From Eucommia ulmoides (Eukaryota > Streptophyta > Magnoliopsida > Garryales > Eucommiaceae), in assembly GCA_016647705.1 (NCBI GenBank), contig CM028335.1, forward strand, positions 7,270,579 through 7,334,578: 64,000 bases of DNA, given 5' to 3'. Under the pieces are notes generated by a model. It worked only from the letters and a program-made list of their open reading frames with translations. It ran no database searches and was not told the origin of the DNA. Numbering within the stretch: position 1 is the stretch's first letter; each line of letters opens with the position of its first letter. This document shows positions 10,617 to 22,989 of the stretch, in pieces. The translations under genes were made by a program, and so were the position numbers.

Positions 10617-12641
10617 TGTAGACACGGTATTTTGACATTTCCGCAAAAAAATTATGCTTTATTTTAAAATTTATTTGCAAAAAAATAAAAAAGAAAAGAA
10701 AAAATGAACAAAGAAAAGAAATATAAAGGAAAAAAATAAAAAAAAAAAATGGAAAAAAAAAAATGTTTCCTTGTCAAAATGGGATTAGATTTCATTTTCC
10801 CTTTCCTTTTAGGTTTTGTTGTCTTTTCCTCGTCGAATTGAGATTAGGGTTTCTAAGATTTTTCACTCCACATCTTTCCTATAAATAAGACCCTCCTCCT
10901 CATAATTTAGACACACAAATTAAGAGAGAAACCCTTCAGAAACATTCAGAAATTGAGAAAAAAATCCCTTAGAGAGTGATTCCCAAACCCCTTTTCAAGA
11001 AGTTGTCTGCGAGAGAAAAAAAAGCCCGAGCATTAGGATTCTTAGCCTAAAACAGGTATGTTTTCTGATTTTTAATTTTTTTTTTCAGTTTTATTTTATC
11101 CTCTTCGCAATTTAAATTCCTGTAAGTTTTATTTTTTTAATTGTTCGATGATTTGATGAAAAACGCCGGGATGAGATTTCCCTTTCTTAATCTGAACTTT
11201 TGAGCATTTAGATGAGGACACCCGCTGTTTTTTTTATTTATTTTATTTCTGCAATTTTTTTTTTGTTTGTTTGTAATTCATATAAAAAAAAAATAAGTCA
11301 TCCGATGACCCGATGAAAACGCCGGGGTGAATTTCTCGTGTTGAACTTAATCCCGAGCGGTAGGTGAATGATGTTTCATTGTTTATTTTTTGTATTTTTT
11401 ATTTTTGTTATTAAAACCCTAAAAATAAAAATAAAAAAATAAAAAATCCAAAAATAATAAAATATTTATTTGTAGGAATTAATCCTTATGAATCTTAAGG
11501 TGACTCCGACGATTCGATAAACCGTGAGAGAGTTTTTCGTGGTTTTGTTTCCATTCCCCACCTTGAGTGAAATTTAGAAACGAATGGTTTTGAGAAATCT
11601 CTTCCCTCGGTAAATTTTTCGTGGGATTCTGTTTAAGTTTTGAAAAGATTAATTTCAACTACATTGTTTCCGCGAACCCCCCCTCAATTCTTATATCCAT
11701 AGAATTTGAGGGAATTTCAAATTGAGATTTCTTTAAATTAATCGGGCAAACTCAAAGTAGATTTTTTTTTTTGCATCTACTTAGCATGTTTATTTCTTAT
11801 ATTATTTAGACGATATGTTTAGTACACTTTCATCATTCATACATTTTTTTTCTACACATAGTTTTTTTTTTTTAATTTCATAAATCTATGTTACTTTTTC
11901 ATATCTAGTTACGACACGTGCACCACTTCTATTTTTTGTTATAATTAATTCATTGTCACATATGATCAGGTTAATTCACGTAGTATTCATATTAGTTTGC
12001 ATTGACATATTTAAATTAAGCCCTTTAGTTCTTTTTTTGGTCATTTTTGCATATAAAATTTTAGTTTTTGTATTCATATTTCATATTTATTCACTTATTT
12101 GAGTTTGCCCATTTAAAGTAAAGAAGTCTTTAGAAAACATATATGAACATCCCCCGGGGATCATCCTTATCGAATCCTTAATATTCAATAAAAGGTTATA
12201 CTTGGAGAACATTCCAAAAATAAAAAAAAACTTGTCTCACCTTATTTGTGAAAATATAAAAAAAAAAAATTATAAGAAGGAAATGATTTTAAAATAAAAT
12301 AAAACACTCGGACTAAATTAATTGGACATAAGGTACCATTTTCGGACGGACGTCTTGGGGTGCTTAACACCTTCCCCGAGCGTAATCGACCCCCGAGCCT
12401 TTAAATGAATCTTTGGTTTGACCGTGTTTTTTGGAGTCAATTTTTACTTAAGCCTTTTAAATTATTTTCTAAAAATTCGATGACCTAGCACACCACTTAA
12501 ATCCAATGCTAGGTGACTACTTTTTATTTTTTTTAAAACGGCCTAAGTATTTTTTGAAAACCGGCGCTTTAAAACCCCTCTCTCCTTAAGCTTAATTATT
12601 ATTTAATATTATTTTCCTCTTCGAAAAATCGGGGCGCGTCA
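10617..12641 (+). mobile_element. 3' LTR of the Ogre/Tat-type element
   Basis: Starts TGTAGACACG after a polypurine tract and ends GCGCGTCA; 2025 bases. The part from 10861 on matches 1-1828. TATA box at 10880-10890. The sequence after it (CTTTC, 12642-12646) would be the right target-site copy; the left copy lies outside the window. Confidence 0.9.
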
Positions 12642-12992
12642 CTTTCCCATTCCTACTTTTTTTTTATTATACGAAATTATTACGCGTTCAATTCTTCAGT
12701 CAATATTAACTGTATAAAAATTATTATAACAACGATTACAAATTTCTTCTTATTAATAATTTAATTTACAAAAAAATATTAATTGACTGCTAATAAAATT
12801 ATTAGTCAATGAAATACTAAAAATTGTCATTTTAATAAAATTTATAATTTTTATCTTAAATTATATTCTTCACAAATTAGATATACTTATACTCACTATA
12901 TTTATCAAATCCACGTATATATATTTTTTACATATAGATATACATGTGTACTAGTCCCATAAATTTAACGTAATGTATATTTTATTTTAACA

Positions 12993-13033
<41 letters not shown>

Positions 13034-13088
13034 TGCATATACATACACATATACATATACACACACAAATGAAAGAATTAGAAAATAC
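12642..13088. other. AT-rich spacer with TA/CA microsatellite
   Basis: No gene seen. Contains an (AT)n run at about 12993-13012 continuing into (AC)n to about 13032, then further TACATA-type repeats to 13066. Confidence 0.7.
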
Positions 13089-13091
13089 CTA

Positions 13092-14070
13092 GGTTGCGTT
13101 TGGGTAAGGGATTTGATAAATTTAAGGAATTTATAAAATGAAGGGATTTCAAAATCCTGAATTTTGAAATCCCTTCATTTTATAAATCCGTTGTTTGGAT
13201 GATTGTTTGAACTGAAGTATTTGGATAGTTTTTTTTTTATCTATTTTTTATCCCACTTTTGAAAAAAAGAAAAAAAAAAAAAAAAAGACAAAAATAGAGA
13301 AGAACATGATGAACATATTTCGTTTGATTTAGTTGGCGAACAGAATTTGGGAACAAAAACAGAAACCCATTGATGAACAAACCCAAATCGATAAACATGA
13401 TGAACATATTTCGATTTCGAAGACGAAATCGAGATGATGATCGAACTGAAATCAAAACCCAAATCGATGAACACGATGAACAAATCGAAAAACAAATCGA
13501 TGAAGAAACCCTAAATCGAAGCAACGAAATCTAAGTAGAAATCAAAGTAGAAATCGAAACCCTAAATCGATTTCGTTTTTGAAATCGAAATCAATCGAAA
13601 CCCTTTCGATTTGGTTTCGATTGATTTCGATTTCGTTTTCGAAATCAATCGAAACCAGATGATGACGATGAAGTAGCAGACGATGGCGACGGAGGAAGAC
13701 CAGACAACGGCAACGGAGACCAAACGACGGAGAGAGACCAGACAACGTAGGGAGCTCGTTGAATGAGAAGGAAAAACAAGAAAAAAAAAGGGAAAAAAGA
13801 AAAAGAAAAGAAAGAACAGATCGCGGCTTGAAGAGGGGATCTCATAACAATTATGAAAATTACCTCCGTGTCCTTTTTGCAAAATGGGAAGGGAAGAATT
13901 TGAGAAATTCAACCTCTTCCAAAAGTATTTACAAATCCCTTCATTCACCCCTAAAAGGATTTGACAAATTCTTTCCTCTCTTACCCAAACAAGGGATTTG
14001 TCAAAAGAGCATTTTGAAATCCCTCCCCTAAATGAAATCCCTCCTACAAATACCCTATCCAAACACAACC
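13092..14070. mobile_element. Non-autonomous TIR transposon (about 1 kb)
   Basis: Left end GGTTGCGTTTGGGTA and right end TACCCTATCCAAACACAACC are imperfect terminal inverted repeats, flanked by CTA on both sides (13089-13091 and 14071-14073). A 3-bp duplication with GGTTGYGTTTGG-type ends suggests a PIF/Harbinger (Tourist-like) MITE; the class is inferred. Inner sequence is rich in AAATCGAT/GAAATCGA repeats and A/T runs, with no transposase. Confidence 0.65.
13129..13187. repeat. Perfect 27-bp-arm hairpin inside the TIR element
   Basis: The arm at 13129-13155 is an exact reverse complement of 13161-13187, with the 5-base loop CCTGA. The arms carry GAAGGGATTTC, also found near the right end of the element. 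Confidence 0.9.
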
Positions 14071-14279
14071 CTACAGATGAAAGCCGCTCTTTCTGCTTTT
14101 TTTTTTTTTTTTTTTCAAATTAAAATCGTAGGTGTATACATAGGTTTACATAAACACACACACACACATGTGTATGTGTTTGTGAAAACCACCTCTCCCT
14201 TCCCTTTTTTATTTTATGTTGACATGTGTCACTTGGCATGACACCAAGTATAAATACATGGTTTCAAAATATTTAACTT

Positions 14280-14612
14280 ATTTAGCAAGACAACCATTTG
14301 GACCCTATATTTTGTTTTGAATTTATTTATATTAATTATCCTCTTAAAATTAAAAAAAAACAAAAAATTATATCCTAAATTTTTTAAAAAAATTATATTT
14401 TAAATAATTTAATAATCCTTAAACTTTTTAAAGTCAAAATTAAAATTAACACATTAACCTCTAATTTTTTTTTTTTAAAGTCAAATTTTTAAATATCATA
14501 ATAACCTCTAAAATTTTTAAAGTAAAATTTAAATAGCTCAATGAATTCCATTATTTTATAAATGTTCTAAAATGCTACTAGAAATATGTATGCGTAAAAA
14601 ATAGACTTTACA
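14280..14612 (-). mobile_element. LTR remnant related to the chromovirus LTR at 45100-45367
   Basis: The stretch with TTAATAATCCTTAAAC, repeated TAAATATCA and CCTCTAAAA modules, and the end AGACTTTACA matches 45100-45367 in the same orientation. Read on the minus strand it begins TGTAAAGTC, matching TGTAAGATC at 45367. The far end is unclear; the TIR element at 13092-14070 may lie within the same old LTR. Confidence 0.6.
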
Positions 14613-15056
14613 CTTTCAACTCCGATTAAAGGCTTTCAACGACGATCTATGATCTATCTAAATTATCTGGAAATTGAATTGTATGGCCGACAATTAGCAC
14701 AACCGACCTGTGGTGAACTTCGGGAAGCGGTTCGTCATTTAGGTTCTCGTTGAGGCACTCGTGATCCAGCTCGCTCTTCGTCGATCTCTCTCAAGTATCG
14801 TATGATCATCTCAACTCTTAAATACTGCTCCCATCCTCAGATCTGAGAGAGAGAGAGAGAGAGAGAGGAGCACAGCTAAGCAAAGGCCACGACAACGAGC
14901 AAACTGAAAAGAATGGAGCAATGTAAATGTTGCAGGGTAAAATCCATCGAAAAAATTTAGGACTTTTTGGTAATAAATAACGAAAAATATAGGGCTATTC
15001 TGTGAAAAAAAAAATTTGTTGGGTCATCTTGTAGATTTAATCTATTGAATAGACAA
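14613..15056 (+). other. Upstream intergenic region of the pseudokinase gene
   Basis: No coding sequence recognised. Contains a (GA)n run at about 14843-14868 and ordinary AT-rich sequence. Confidence 0.5.
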
Positions 15057-15250
15057 ATTACTATTTGAACATATATTGATTTATCTATTCTAAATACTTT
15101 TTTTTTGCATTTTAGTTGATTTTGGGTAGACTAATTACTATTTGAACATTTATTAATTTACCTATTCTAAATGTCTCTTTTATATTTGATTTGTTTTTGA
15201 TTAGAAAAATTACTATTTGAATATTTATGGTTTTACCTATTCTAAATGAC
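15057..15250. repeat. Three tandem units of about 76 bp
   Basis: ATTACTATTTGAAC/AT starts near 15057, 15134 and 15209, each followed by TTTAYCTATTCTAAAT. The units are degenerate. They lie about 320 bases upstream of the pseudokinase start codon. Confidence 0.75.
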
Positions 15251-15381
15251 AATAAAAAATGTTAAACCTTCGAATAATGAAATTTGAACCTGATTGATGA
15301 AAATTTGTCAAAGACCACTAAAATACAAAACTTAAAATTTTTAAAAATTATAATAAAATAAAAATTAAAAATAGTATTTAT

Positions 15382-15505
15382 TATATAAGAAAAAAACAAG
15401 CTACAAGGCTAGATTAGTCAGAAAAAATTTCAAACTCCATAGCCACGTTCATCTTGCACCTCGAAAACCAGCCCTCTTTCTCTCCTCCCTCTCTCTCTAA
15501 CTTAT
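15382..15505 (+). promoter_or_regulatory. Possible core promoter and CT-rich leader of the pseudokinase gene
   Basis: TATATAAG at 15382-15389 is a TATA candidate, followed about 90 bases later by a CT-rich patch (about 15473-15500) typical of plant 5' leaders. No transcript evidence is available. A short upstream ATG at 15539 runs ATGAATTTTTGA and stops. Confidence 0.3.
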
Positions 15506-15570
15506 CGTTGCGTTGCAGAGACTATGATCACATTCTTAAATGAATTTTTGAAGTGTTTTTCTTGGCAATC

Positions 15571-18500
15571 ATGAGCTACATTTCATTTGTTTTTGTTTCC
15601 ATTATCGTCTTCTTCGTTTCTCGCTGTTCTTCACTAAACTCCGACGGTCTCTCTCTTCTGGCACTTAAAGCCGCCATAACCGCCGACCCTTTCCGAGTCC
15701 TCACCACCTGGTCGGAGTTCGACTTCACGCCGTGCCGCTGGGAAGGAATCGCCTGCAACCATGACCGTCGAGTCACCTCCGTTTATCTCCACAACAAGGG
15801 CCTCACCGGCTACATACCGTCGGAGCTGGGTGCGATGCTATCTCTATCCTCGCTGTGTCTTTCCGGCAACAATTTCTCTAAAACCATCCCAGTCCATCTC
15901 TTCAACGCCACCAATCTTCTCTCTCTAGATCTCTCCGGCAACTCTCTCTGGGGACCCATTCCACCCCAGATCACCACCCTCGTGTCCCTGACCCACCTTG
16001 ACCTCTCCTCGAATCTCTTCAATGGGTATCTCCCGGAAGGCCTCAGCAAACTCACCCACCTCGCCGGCACCCTGAATCTGTCAAACAACCGACTTACCGG
16101 CGAGATACCGGTCTCGTACGGACGGTTTCCCGTAATGGTGAGCTTGGATCTCCGGGGCAATAACCTCACCGGGAAAATACCTCAGGTGGGGTCACTACTG
16201 AATCAGGGACCCACTGCCTTTTCTGGAAATCCGAATCTCTGTGGGTTTCCATTAGAGACCCTATGTACCGAGCCAGAAGCTCGAAACCCTAGGACATTGT
16301 CGAATCCAGAAAACCCTAGAAACCCCATCATTTCTTCAAATGGGTTCGTCGATAGGGAGAAGGCGAAAGATGGGTCTGTGGCGGTGCCGTTGATTTCCGG
16401 CGTCTCGGTGGTTATCGGCATCGTTTTCGTTTCGATGTGGGTTTTCCGGCGGAAATGGAGTTCCGGCGAGGGCAAAACGGGGAAGGAAAAGTCAGAGAAG
16501 GAAATGATGAGTAGCGAGGAGGGGCAAAAGGGTAAATTCGCAGTGATAGACGAAGGGTTTGGATTGGAATTAGAGGATTTGTTGAGGGCATCGGCGTACG
16601 TGGTGGGGAAGAGTCGGAGTGGGATAGTGTACAAGGTGGTGGTTGGGAAAGGATCGGGTGTGGCGGGTGCAGCCGTTGCGGTGAGGCGATTGAGCGAAGG
16701 CGACGCAACGTGGAGGTTCAGGGAGTTCGAGTCCGAGGTGGAGGCGATCGGGAGGGTCCAACATCCGAACATCGTGCGGCTGAGAGCTTATTACTACGCC
16801 AGTGATGAGAAACTACTGGTTTCTGATTTCATCCCCAACGGAAGCTTGTACACCGCGCTTCATGGTAACATATTTTTTTTTCCTGCTTATTTTATTTATT
16901 TATTTATTTAAACGGTGTTTGGTATTAGATTTTCAGGGTATAATTGGTTGTACTCGTTGGAGGGATGGCAGAGTGGGGAGGAAAAAGAAAACGAAAAAAT
17001 AATTAAAAAAGAAAAGAAAAAATTGAGAATAATATTTAAAAAAATTATTTTTTGTAATGTTATTTGGATAGGAAAGAAAAAAATTAAATTAAATTATTTT
17101 AACGTAATTTATTATTTTAATTTTATTTATTATAAAAATAAATTAAAAATTTTATTATTATGGGTATAATTATAATTTTGTTGTCTTCTTAAATTTATAT
17201 ATTTATTTATTTTTTCAATTTGAATTTTTTTTTTTTTTTTGGTTTATTGTGCATTTTATTTCTTATTTTATTTTCTTGTTTCTTTTTTTCTATTATATTT
17301 TTATTTTTATTTTCTCCTGAGATAAATGCACCCTTTTGATTACAAGATTGTAATTTGTTTGGTTGAGAAATAAAGATGAGAGTGAGGAAATTAATTCTCT
17401 TATCTAATTTATTATTTAATTTCGTATGTTATAAAAATAAATTAAAAATTCTATAATTTTAGTATCTTTTTGAAAAATTCTCATTTTTTATCATTTTTCT
17501 CTTATTTCTCTTAAACTGGTGTGGATAAAAATTTGTCTACGAAATTGTACGTTTTCATTTTTACTTTCCTTTTTCTATACTAAATAAGTCATTTTGTCAT
17601 TTTTCATCATGTTTTTCCTTTTATTTTTATATTCATTCTTTTTTTCCTCCCAAAGAAGCACACCCTTGAACTCAAATGCCACCAAAGTGCAATTTGGGAT
17701 TTTGCAAACTATAAGAAATTATTTATCAAGAATTCAAAATGTTTTATCAAGAGCAGTTCCTACCCAAAATAAATATTTTCATCAGTTAAAATATCATTTT
17801 GACTTATGAATAATGGTATTTTGCCTAATATAAATTTAGAGTTGTACTCCAATCATATTAGCCAAATGAATTAGTTATTGATATTTTAATTTTAATTTTA
17901 ATTTTAGTTAAGTAAATATTTACTTAGTGGGTTGGAGTAGATAGCATTGATATTAAATATGCAAATTAGTGATTAGAAGTTCACCAAACTTTAACTAACC
18001 TCTATGTCTTAAATAGGAATAACTTTTGAGATAGTTATTAAGTAAAATGTTTATGGTGATAGCTCTTGGATTGGAATTTAATTTTTTCAGTTTGGATAGC
18101 TAAAATCATATTTACATCATTTATCACTTGAAATAACTAGGGGTTGTAGTTGTTCTTGTAACATAGTAGATATCTAATTTACCGCTTTTTATGAAAAGTC
18201 TAGAGTTCAAAGTATGTTTGGTTGGAATGATAAAAAAAAATAAAATAATAATAATAATATTTTTATTTATTGTAAAAGAAAAATTATTTATTTTTTTTCT
18301 ATATTTATGAGGAAGAGGAAAAAATTTTGTCTGACAAATTATGATTTTTCAATCATATATTTTTTATTTTTTATCCAACCAAACAAGGTGCAGTGTTTGG
18401 TAAGAGAGGAAAGAGGAGGGAAAGGAGAGGGTGTGTCTCCCCTCTCTTTACCTTTTTATGATTTGTCATGTTATTACTGGACAAATTCATGATACTCTGT

Positions 18501-19780
18501 TTTTCTGGTTCAGTTGTATTGATTCCTTTTTGTCCTCTTTTGATTTGTCCTTTTTTCACCATAAATGACTTGTAGCAAGAAAGATGGACCACTCCCATAA
18601 CAACAATTTATTGCATCATAAAAAGCTTTAAAATCTGTGCATTTAGGCCCCATTTGTTAAAATCTGTGTAGTTAGGGCCCATTCGTTTTAATTTTTCTGT
18701 TCTGGTCCCAAAGTATTGTTATGGGATTTTTGTTTTAAAGTTCGAATTACAATAACTCTGACCCAATAATTACAAAGAGAGAAACTGGTTGAGAATTAAA
18801 AGACCAAAGACTCAATGTGTGAGGAAAGATTGTTGGATTTATCCCATATCGGATTTGGAAGAGACTGGTGGTCAGGTTATAAACGTGAAGAAAAGTCTTA
18901 CTTCATGAACTAGTTTTTGGAGTTTTTTGGAGTTGAGAGAGGTCTAAATCCACCCTACAGTATTTGTTTTCTTTCCAAATTTTCCTTCCTCCTCTCGCCT
19001 TTCTTCCTCTCTTCTATCCAAACCCCAAAAGTGGAACCCATCCCTCAATCCTGAAGGATTATGTTGGATTCTTATAAATTTGTTCTAAAAAATTAGGAAT
19101 GAAATAAAAACATATATTATATTTTTCATTTTTTTTTAATATATGTTCTTAATTTGTTTTTGATTTTTTAAAAATGTGTCGTAGGTGGGCCTGCAAATTC
19201 CTCGCCGCCATTGTCGTGGGCGACAAGGTTGAAGATTGCTCAAGGCACGGCCCGAGGTTTGATGCACATCCACGAATGCGGCCCGCGAAAATTTGTACAT
19301 GGCAACATTAAATCATCGAAAATCCTCCTTGATGATGATCTCGGGCCTTACATATCTGGCCTCGGGCTAACCCGTCTCGTCTTCGGTACCTCAAAATCCA
19401 CCCATCCAAGACCCAGTCCGAAAATTATGTCCTCCTCACCGTACATAGCGCCTGAAGTTCGGGCTTCGGGCGGCAAACAGACGCAAAAGTGTGATGTTTA
19501 CTCGTTTGGGATTGTGCTATTGGAGATTTTAACGGGCCGGGTTCCGGATGGGGGGCCGGACAGCGATGGGAGCGGGCTGGACGGCCTTGTGAGGAGGGCA
19601 TTTAGGGAAGAACGGGCTTTGTCGGAGATCATAGATTCTGGGATTGCGCACGAGGTTTATGCAAAGAAGCAAGTGGTGGCGGCGTTCCATGTGGCGATGA
19701 ACTGCACGGAGGTGGATCCGGAGTTGCGTCCAAGGATGAGGACGGTGTCGGAAAGTCTTGATCGATTGAAATTGAAATGA
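15571..19780 (+). CDS. LRR receptor-like pseudokinase (LRR-III type), two exons
   Basis: Exon 1 is 15571-16864 and exon 2 is 19185-19780, joined in phase 1 across GT (16865) and AG (19184); together 629 codons. ATG 15571 is chosen because it opens a hydrophobic signal peptide (about residues 1-22). An LRR N-cap follows (DGLSLLALKAAITADP, TPCRWEGIAC), then about five LRRs to about residue 210, a membrane segment at about 272-293, and a kinase-like domain from about 331 (LEDLLRASAYVVGKS). Three catalytic signatures are altered: the beta-3 Lys is Arg372 (VAVRR), the HRD loop is HGN (470-472) and the DFG motif is GLG (490-492). It should sit in the plasma membrane and signal through partners rather than by phosphotransfer. 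This matches the Arabidopsis group annotated as probable inactive LRR receptor kinases (At3g57830/At2g42290-like). Both exons are open. Confidence 0.92.
18210..18389. mobile_element. MITE in the pseudokinase intron
   Basis: Left end GTATGTTTGGTTGGAATGATAAAA and right end TTTTTATCCAACCAAACAAG are inverted repeats about 180 bases apart, enclosing only AT-rich sequence. Related ends occur at 26834-27203. No clear target duplication was found. Confidence 0.5.
18831..18960 (+). repeat. TRIM-like LTR fragment
   Basis: TGTTGGATTTATCCCATATC followed by GGTCAGG...ATAAACGTGA...GAAAAGTCTTA resembles the reverse complement of 34945-35132 (TGTTGGATATATCCCACGTC...). The TGTTGGAT-TATCCCA start is typical of short terminal-repeat retrotransposons in plants. 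Only the first part matches well. Confidence 0.45.
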
Positions 19781-21289
19781 AAAAAAAAAAAAACAGGGGA
19801 GGGATCGATTGAATGCTCTGTTTTTAATTAGTTGAATTTCTAGGGTTTTGGAGCCTTTTCCCCTGTTTCTAGTTGATCTGTATTCTGTAGATGTTGCCTC
19901 AAATTTTTGATTGGGAAAATTTTATTGGCACTATCAAAAACACTTGACTGCCCAACAATTGTTTTTTTTTTTTTCCGATTTAAGAAGAAAAAACGGATAT
20001 GTTTTTAACACAGTTTTATAATAAGTATAATCAAATTAAGTGTATTTTATAACAGACAAAAAACAGTCACTTAAAATATAGGAATAGTTAGTGAGAAATT
20101 TCAAGTATTTTAGTTTGATCACATCTATTATTAATGTTTTAAGTAGGGTTGTATCCTTAGCTGTTACCTCACTGTTGTTTGCCACCAGATTTCGACTAAT
20201 GTCGATTGTCGGATTTTTTTTAGTTACATTTAACTAATTTTTTAGTAACATTTTTTTGAGTATATTTTTTTAGTTTATATTTGTTTAGGTGCGCCCATGC
20301 ATATTTTTAGTTTATGTATTTTAAACAAATATATATATATATATATCAGAGTTCGACTCTTCTGAGGAGTACGCCGTGAATTAAATCTTGAATTTATTGT
20401 TGAATGTACCAGGTCGATGTGCGGGAATGCGTCATTAAGATCGCCTGGGAGATGATTAGCCGAGGTGTGCATAAATTGGTTTAAACATATATTACTGTTT
20501 AAAAAAAAAAAAAAACTCAAAAGTGCACTTAAAAAGTGTAACTAAAAAGTATAATAAAATTGTACCAAAAAATTGTAACAAAAAAATAGTTACACGTAAT
20601 TAAAAAATATATTAAAAATAATTACATGTATTAAAAAAAAAAAAAAAAATTGGCGGTCAATAGTAAGACTTCGACTATTGGAGGCTTGAGTTCTGATAAT
20701 AGGCAGTGACCGAGAGTGGCATTAGAGGCAATAATATAAATCTTAATCGAAAGCATTTAATTGGGGATATAAAAGAGCATTAACTGTGTGACTAAAATAC
20801 AAAGTAAAACATAATGAACAAATTTACAAACAAGTTAAAATTAAAATAGGATAAATTATGAATTAGACCGTTTAAGTGATATTATTTATCGATATTCCTA
20901 AAATATAAGTATCATTTAAAACTTGTTCAAAGTTTTAAGTAATGCGTGATCGACTTAATTTTATTAAAACATTTTTCACTGAAAATCATAAACATTTGTT
21001 TACCTCCATTCCATATCAATATTATAAAATCTTTCCAAAAAAGAATTATATACAAAGAATTATAGATTAAAAAAAAAAAAAAACAAATTTGAGTAAAATA
21101 GAGAGAATATATTTTTAAAAATGCAAAAATTATTCTAGGGATATAAATTTATACAAAGATAAGTTTTTTAAAATTAAAAATATTTAAAAAACAAATACTT
21201 AATATATTTAATAATTCATAAATTCAATATTTATAATTTCAAGATTAAAAATTCGGAATTTATAAATTTTGAGTACTTAATTTGGGTCT
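19781..21289. other. 3' flank and AT-rich intergenic DNA
   Basis: Starts with an A-rich stretch and probable 3' untranslated region of the pseudokinase gene. Holds an (AT)n run at about 20329-20347 and poly-A tracts at about 20501 and 20634. No gene recognised. Confidence 0.5.
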
Positions 21290-22291
21290 CATCAAACATG
21301 CTTAAGTTGGAAAAAAATGCTTTGGATGACACAAAAAATCGAACTGATGGGTAATCAAGAGAAACCGAACCGAATGGTCTAGTTTTAAAACTGACTAAAT
21401 GGTTTGGTTGCGGTTTTGGTTTTGGGATAGAAACTGCGAAACCGAACTGCGAAACTGAACCATGAACCAAACTACGAAACCATGAAACCGATATTTTAAA
21501 AATATTTTAATACATATATACCCTTTATTTTTTAAATATATTTACATTTTAACCTTAATATATATGTATATATTTATTTATTTATACTTTTAGTCTCTCT
21601 CATTGCAACAAAAACTGTTTGTTAGGACATTTTTATTAGGACACTATATGTAATGTGCCCTATAAAGATAATTTTTAAGTCACAAAATTAAACGTGTCAC
21701 ATACAAGTAAATTTTATATTTTTAATATTAATTTTCTTATTATTTTATTAACAACTAATATATAATTAAATGTTTAAAGGGAAAAAAGTAGTGTCACGAT
21801 AAAATTAAATTAGTGAATTTTTTTTTAATATTCTATATATAATATAAAAGGACAACGAATAGTGCCCTAAAATAAAAATTATATTAAAGCACAATTTTGT
21901 GTCTTATTATAATTGAATAATTTAATTATATGTCAATTAATTGTCCCCTAATAGATATAATAAAATAAATTAAAAAAATATTAAAATTGAAAATAAATGT
22001 TAATTAATAGTGTCCTACTAGATATAATAAAATTAATTAAATTTTATGTTTAATATTTTAGTTTATATATAAAAAAACAACTGCGATTTTAGTTTTTATA
22101 AAATTAAAAAATCTTAAATGATTTCGCGGTTCGCAATTTTGGTTTTGGTTTTGTGTAAATTTAAATGGTTTGATTTTAAAACTGAACCGACGGTTTTGGT
22201 TTTAGTTTTGGTTTGATGTATTTTTAATGATTTTGGTTTTTGTTTTATATGAAACCGGACCAAAATTGAACCAGTGACATCCCTAGTTCCT
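21290..22291. repeat. hAT-like MITE remnant with AACCGAACCG / GGTTTTGG ends
   Basis: The left part (about 21335-21490) is rich in GAAACCGAACTG and GGTTTTGGTTTTG; the right part (about 22115-22291) has GGTTTTGGTTTTAG and ends GTGACATCCCTAG, whose complement CTAGGGATGTCAC resembles hAT-type ends. The intact left terminus is not visible. No transposase. Confidence 0.4.
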
Positions 22292-22461
22292 ATTCTGTTA
22301 CGTAGAAGCCTTTTTCTAATAATTTTTCTTAAACCAACCAATTTTTGCTCTTCAATTAAAATTTTAAATCCCCGTTCCAATTGATTTTTAAATAGTTAAA
22401 ATTCATATTTTTTGTGGATGACTGAAATGACTTATTTTCTAGTTATATAAGTACTTAATTA

Positions 22462-22652
22462 ATAACAAGATGTGGCTCAAATGATAAAATCCGCTTGAGT
22501 TACAACAGTTGAAGGGCCTATGTAAGATCAAGGATTCTAGCCTACAGAAAATCACTTATTAGAAGGGACAATCACGAACCTTGAATAAGATTAATCTTAC
22601 ACATCCTATGTGAGCGTGCGAACACTCGTGGATATTAAAAAAAAAAAAATAG
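22462..22652 (+). mobile_element. SINE, copy 1
   Basis: About 190 bases with a tRNA-like head (A-box-like TGTGGCTCAAATGATAAA, B-box-like GGATTCTAGCCT), ending GTGGATATT plus an A tail. Flanked by TTAATTA on both sides (22455-22461 and 22653-22659). A second copy lies at 26409-26589. Confidence 0.75.
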
Positions 22653-22989
22653 TTAATTACCGTATTACTTGATGAATTTTCATTTGACATCATATATATA
22701 TATATATATATATATTTAAGGTCTTTTGTCCCTTTCTTCTCTTTTTAATGTTAATATTTTGAAACATAACTAAACAAATTACTCGTATAAATGAAAAAAA
22801 TCGTTCAACAATCCTACGTTACGTTTGGAATAGTATCTCCCATTTCAGTAAACTTATTTTATATTTCATTTTTAGAGTTATGAAATATTTTACTTGATTT
22901 TAATTATAATTTTTATTAGGACTCTAGTTGAATATAATTAAAATTCTTATTGCGGTTACGAAATATCCAAGTAAAATTACGATTTTTAA

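Larger units (their letters stand above)
16865..19184 (+). other. 2.3-kb intron of the pseudokinase gene, repeat-filled
   Basis: Begins GTAACA and ends GTCGTAG. It is AT-rich and has several segments with GTTTGGT-type ends (about 16912, 17358, 18215, 18390) that look like MITE remnants. Short open frames inside match nothing known. Confidence 0.85.

Noticed and set aside
12993-13066. TA/CA-rich stretch as an origin or matrix attachment site
   Set aside because: A simple microsatellite; no further signal supports such a role.
13237-14068. Several overlapping open frames on both strands inside the TIR element
   Set aside because: They follow from the GAAATCGA-type repeats and A/T runs; no domain is recognisable and the element is non-autonomous.
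15553-15570. Six-codon upstream extension of the pseudokinase frame
   Set aside because: It begins at GTG, not ATG; the ATG at 15571 directly opens the signal peptide.
15576-16772. Minus-strand open frames opposite exon 1 of the pseudokinase gene
   Set aside because: They are shadows of a GC-richer coding exon; the plus-strand frame has clear LRR and kinase motifs.
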